Source: Veillonella rogosae JCM 15642 (lineage in GTDB: Bacteria; Bacillota; Negativicutes; Veillonellales; Veillonellaceae). Taken from it: 64,000 nucleotides of DNA. The notes under the pieces were generated by a model. It did not search any database, was not told the origin of the DNA, and saw only the letters and a program-made list of their open reading frames with translations. A program made the translations under genes and the position numbers. Shown one piece after another: positions 61,671-64,000 of the stretch (position 1 is its first letter; each line of letters starts with the position of its first letter). The stretch covers positions 1-64,000 of the forward strand of contig NZ_PPCX01000002.1 in NCBI RefSeq assembly GCF_002959775.1, read 5' to 3'.

Positions 61671-62597
61671 ATGATAGATTTACATTGCGATACGATAATG
61701 CAATTACTCGATCATCCCGATAGTGGTGATTTATATCGTAATACTTGGAAAATCGATATTGAGAAATTACAAAAGGCTCACAGCAAGGTACAAGACTTTG
61801 CACTTTTTATTAATCTTGGCAAGACGAATGACCCCTATGGTCGTTATGAAGAGATGCGCAACTTATGTACATCACAAATTCATCGCTATGGAGAGCACAT
61901 ACAGCATGTGCTCTCTTATCAAAATGTGGAGTCTATATACGAGTCTGGTAAAATTGGCGCCCTCATGTCTATTGAGGAAGGCGGCGTACTAGGCGGCGAT
62001 TTAGATAAACTTAATCAAGCTTATCAAGATGGGGTTAGACTGATAACACTTACGTGGAACTATCCAAATGGTTTGGGAGAACCTCACTGTGGTGAGCAAC
62101 ATAAAAAATTAACACCTAAAGGCATTGAGTTTGTTGAGGCTATGCAAGATTTAGGGATAATCGTGGATTGTTCTCATCTTAATGATGCTGGTACAGAGCA
62201 ATTAGGGGACATCTTAGATGTACCATTTGTGGCATCTCATTCTAATGCGCGTGAAGTTACGGCTCATACAAGAAACTTACCAGATAATTTAATTAAGCTG
62301 ATTGCTAATAAGGGTGGCGTTATAGGCCTTAATTTCGCTCAATCTTTTTTAGGTACATCATCTATAAGTCGGATTGAAGATATCGTAAAGCACGGCTTAT
62401 ATCTCATCAATAAGGGCGGGGAAGATGTTGTGGCATTGGGAACCGACTTTGATGGCATTAAGCCAGATACAGAAATTAAAGATGCTTCTGAAATGCATCG
62501 ATTATATGATGCATTTAAAGAGGCAGGTTTATCTGTGGAGCAATGTGAGAAACTGTTCTGGAAAAATGCAGATAGACTATTAAAGGAGATTTTATAA
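61671..62597 (+). CDS. M19 family membrane dipeptidase-like peptidase
   Basis: 308-residue metal-dependent peptidase (renal dipeptidase family) with MIDLHCDTIM at the N terminus, IGALMSIEEGGVLGG, GIIVDCSHLNDAG (about 160), VASHSNAREVTAHTRN and LGTDFDGI (about 257), which together supply the metal ligands. No signal peptide, so cytosolic. The start follows GTGAGG. It overlaps the gmhA ATG by one base, so translation is coupled, although no functional link is obvious. Confidence 0.9.
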   Translation: MIDLHCDTIMQLLDHPDSGDLYRNTWKIDIEKLQKAHSKVQDFALFINLGKTNDPYGRYEEMRNLCTSQIHRYGEHIQHVLSYQNVESIYESGKIGALMSIEEGGVLGGDLDKLNQAYQDGVRLITLTWNYPNGLGEPHCGEQHKKLTPKGIEFVEAMQDLGIIVDCSHLNDAGTEQLGDILDVPFVASHSNAREVTAHTRNLPDNLIKLIANKGGVIGLNFAQSFLGTSSISRIEDIVKHGLYLINKGGEDVVALGTDFDGIKPDTEIKDASEMHRLYDAFKEAGLSVEQCEKLFWKNADRLLKEIL

Positions 62598-63166
62598 TGA
62601 CTGATTTAAATCCAATCATTGCAGATCGTTTTACAGAGCATCTTGAAGTCTTTGGCAAGACGATGGAGCATATGGATACCATTCAAGAGATTGCCTATCG
62701 CTGTAAGGCGGCTCTCGATAATGGTAATAAAATTTTATTCTGTGGTAACGGTGGTTCTGCAGCGGATTCTCAACATTTAGCAGCAGAATTAATTGGTCGC
62801 TTTAAAAAGGAACGTCGTTCTTTTGCCGCGGTGGCTTTAACGACAGACACATCTGCATTGACAGCGATTGCTAATGATTATGATTTTGATGCTGTCTTTG
62901 CTCGCCAAGTAGAGGGATTAGGCCGTACAGGTGATGTACTCATCGGTATTTCTACTTCTGGTAATTCTAAGAATGTTGTGAAAGCAGCTGAAATGGCTCG
63001 TTCTATTGGTATGCATACCATTGCTTTTACCGGTGAAGGCGGCGGTAAATTAGCCGAATTATGTGATATTACATTAGCAATTCCTAGTAATGTAACAGCT
63101 CGTATTCAAGAAATGCATATTTTGGCTGGGCACATTATGTGCGAACTTATTGAAGAGGATTATTAA
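62597..63166 (+). CDS. gmhA: D-sedoheptulose-7-phosphate isomerase
   Basis: First enzyme of ADP-heptose synthesis for the LPS inner core. 189-residue SIS-domain protein: FCGNGGSAADSQHLAAELIG (about 49-68), KKERRSFAAVALTTDTSALT, GISTSGNSKNVVKAAEMA (about 117) and the C-terminal EMHILAGHIMCELIE. AAGGAG stands before the ATG at the end of the peptidase gene. Followed by hldE. Confidence 0.93.
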   Translation: MTDLNPIIADRFTEHLEVFGKTMEHMDTIQEIAYRCKAALDNGNKILFCGNGGSAADSQHLAAELIGRFKKERRSFAAVALTTDTSALTAIANDYDFDAVFARQVEGLGRTGDVLIGISTSGNSKNVVKAAEMARSIGMHTIAFTGEGGGKLAELCDITLAIPSNVTARIQEMHILAGHIMCELIEEDY

Positions 63167-63259
63167 CCTTTAGGTTATACGTGATACATATATGTGGTGC
63201 TGATTTAATTCTCATTTTAATTAAGCGCACATATCATTGGGGTAAGGAATAGGTGGACT
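63167..63259 (+). other. gmhA-hldE gap with inverted repeats
   Basis: TATGTGGTGCT and AGCGCACATA can pair around a TTTAATT/AATTAA inner stem, which might form a leader structure. No T-run follows, and the genes are likely in one transcript. Confidence 0.35.
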
Positions 63260-64000
63260 ATGATAAATACTACCATTAATCAGTTTTTAACAAAGCAACT
63301 GCCAAACTTGAAGATTGCCGTTGTTGGCGATGTGATGGTAGATCGTTATGTTTTTGGTGATGTAAGTCGTATTTCTCCAGAAGCACCGGTTCCTGTTAAC
63401 CGAGTGTCAAAAATGAAAGAGGTTCTTGGTGGGGCTGGAAACGTTGCATCTAACTTGTCTAATTTAGATTGTAAGGTATATCTCGGTGCACTTGCTGGTA
63501 ATGATGACCATGGTCGCCTATTGCAACATTTACTTGATGCCGACAAAATCGATACAACTGGTTTAATTACAAGTGATGATCGTTCTACCATTACAAAGAT
63601 GCGCATCTTGGGTGATCGTCAGCAAATGATGCGCCTTGATTTTGAAACGATTACAGATTTAACAAGCGGAGAAGAGGCACAACTAGCTTCTTGGCTTGAG
63701 AATCTATGTAAGTCTGGTATCGACGGTATTGTCGTATCTGACTATGGTAAAGGTGTTTGTACGCCTACCTTATTGAAGAAAATCTTTAGCTTAGCTAAAG
63801 AATATGGCGTGCAAACTATCGTTGATCCAAAAGGATCTGATTGGTCGAAATATAATGGTGCGACCTGCATAACACCAAATGTAAAAGAGCTTGGTGAATG
63901 TGTGGGCCGTAAATTAGAAAATGATGATGCTACAATCGTTGAGGCTGCTAAGTCTGTTCTGGGTAATGTAGATTTGGACTATATTGTGGCTACACGGTCT
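63260..64000 (+). CDS. hldE: D-glycero-beta-D-manno-heptose-7-phosphate kinase (HldE/RfaE1), cut by the window end
   Basis: Second step of ADP-heptose synthesis. 247 residues of a PfkB/ribokinase-type kinase are visible: AVVGDVMVDRYVFGDVSRIS (about 20-39), VLGGAGNVASNLSNL (about 55-69) and VVSDYGKGVC (about 157). The ATP-binding end, and any C-terminal nucleotidyltransferase domain, lie beyond position 64000, so single-domain HldA cannot be excluded. AGGTGG precedes the ATG. Confidence 0.9.
   Translation, partial: MINTTINQFLTKQLPNLKIAVVGDVMVDRYVFGDVSRISPEAPVPVNRVSKMKEVLGGAGNVASNLSNLDCKVYLGALAGNDDHGRLLQHLLDADKIDTTGLITSDDRSTITKMRILGDRQQMMRLDFETITDLTSGEEAQLASWLENLCKSGIDGIVVSDYGKGVCTPTLLKKIFSLAKEYGVQTIVDPKGSDWSKYNGATCITPNVKELGECVGRKLENDDATIVEAAKSVLGNVDLDYIVATRS

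Overview
The window looks like a chromosome segment of a Negativicute, most probably Veillonella or a close relative. The inference rests on AT-rich DNA, Firmicute-type Shine-Dalgarno sites and gene sets (fapR-plsX-fabHKDG-acpP-fabF-rnc, smc-ftsY), combined with outer-membrane traits: ADP-heptose/LPS genes (gmhA, hldE) at the right end and a TonB-dependent receptor fragment. No rRNA, tRNA, CRISPR array or prophage was seen.

Layout. Positions 1-140 hold a run of GC hairpins that look like the right end (and guide-RNA scaffold) of an IS200/IS605 element whose tnpB would lie outside the window. It directly abuts nrdG, followed by a ClC channel. On the minus strand are a gamma-carbonic anhydrase and a FabK-like flavoprotein. 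After a 560-bp AT-rich gap come a 44-residue rubredoxin, yceD and rpmF. An intact IS3-family element (5143-6602, CTT target duplication, A AAA AAG frameshift site) sits in the UUCG loop of the rpmF terminator. Then follows the fatty-acid operon fapR-plsX-fabH-fabK-fabD-fabG-acpP-fabK-like-fabF-rnc, with a promoter and a FapR-type operator in front. Next are radical SAM-smc-ftsY-hypothetical-uvrB, then uvrA and uvrC, which together give the whole UvrABC excision nuclease. A MATE pump (minus), two terC paralogues and a 23S rRNA m5U methyltransferase follow.

Accessory region, about 33.3-44.4 kb. This is a low-GC patch of small cytoplasmic proteins resembling immunity proteins of polymorphic toxin systems: a DUF4304-like protein, an ankyrin protein, a SUKH+repeat+novel C-terminal domain protein, a truncated relative carrying that C-terminal domain, and a repeat+DUF4375-like protein. 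They are mixed with decayed fragments (TonB receptor, a second ankyrin gene copy, a gene with four in-frame stops, GNAT, rRNA methyltransferase). Near-identical terminator/promoter linkers separate the cassettes. No toxin gene is visible. The shuffled modules and repeated linkers are the most unusual content of the window.

The rest is mostly housekeeping: a YbaK-type deacylase, a secreted ABM-like protein, a zinc-type macrodomain protein, Ogt, an FAH-family hydrolase, an unrecognised 396-residue protein, ilvE, a FlK-like thioesterase, a TVP38 membrane protein, an aminotransferase, an Mrp-type ATPase (inverted repeat over its promoter), a DASS transporter, an M18 aminopeptidase, pyruvate carboxylase, nrdR, an M19 dipeptidase, gmhA, and hldE cut by the window end. 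All identifications come from reading motifs; no database search was run.
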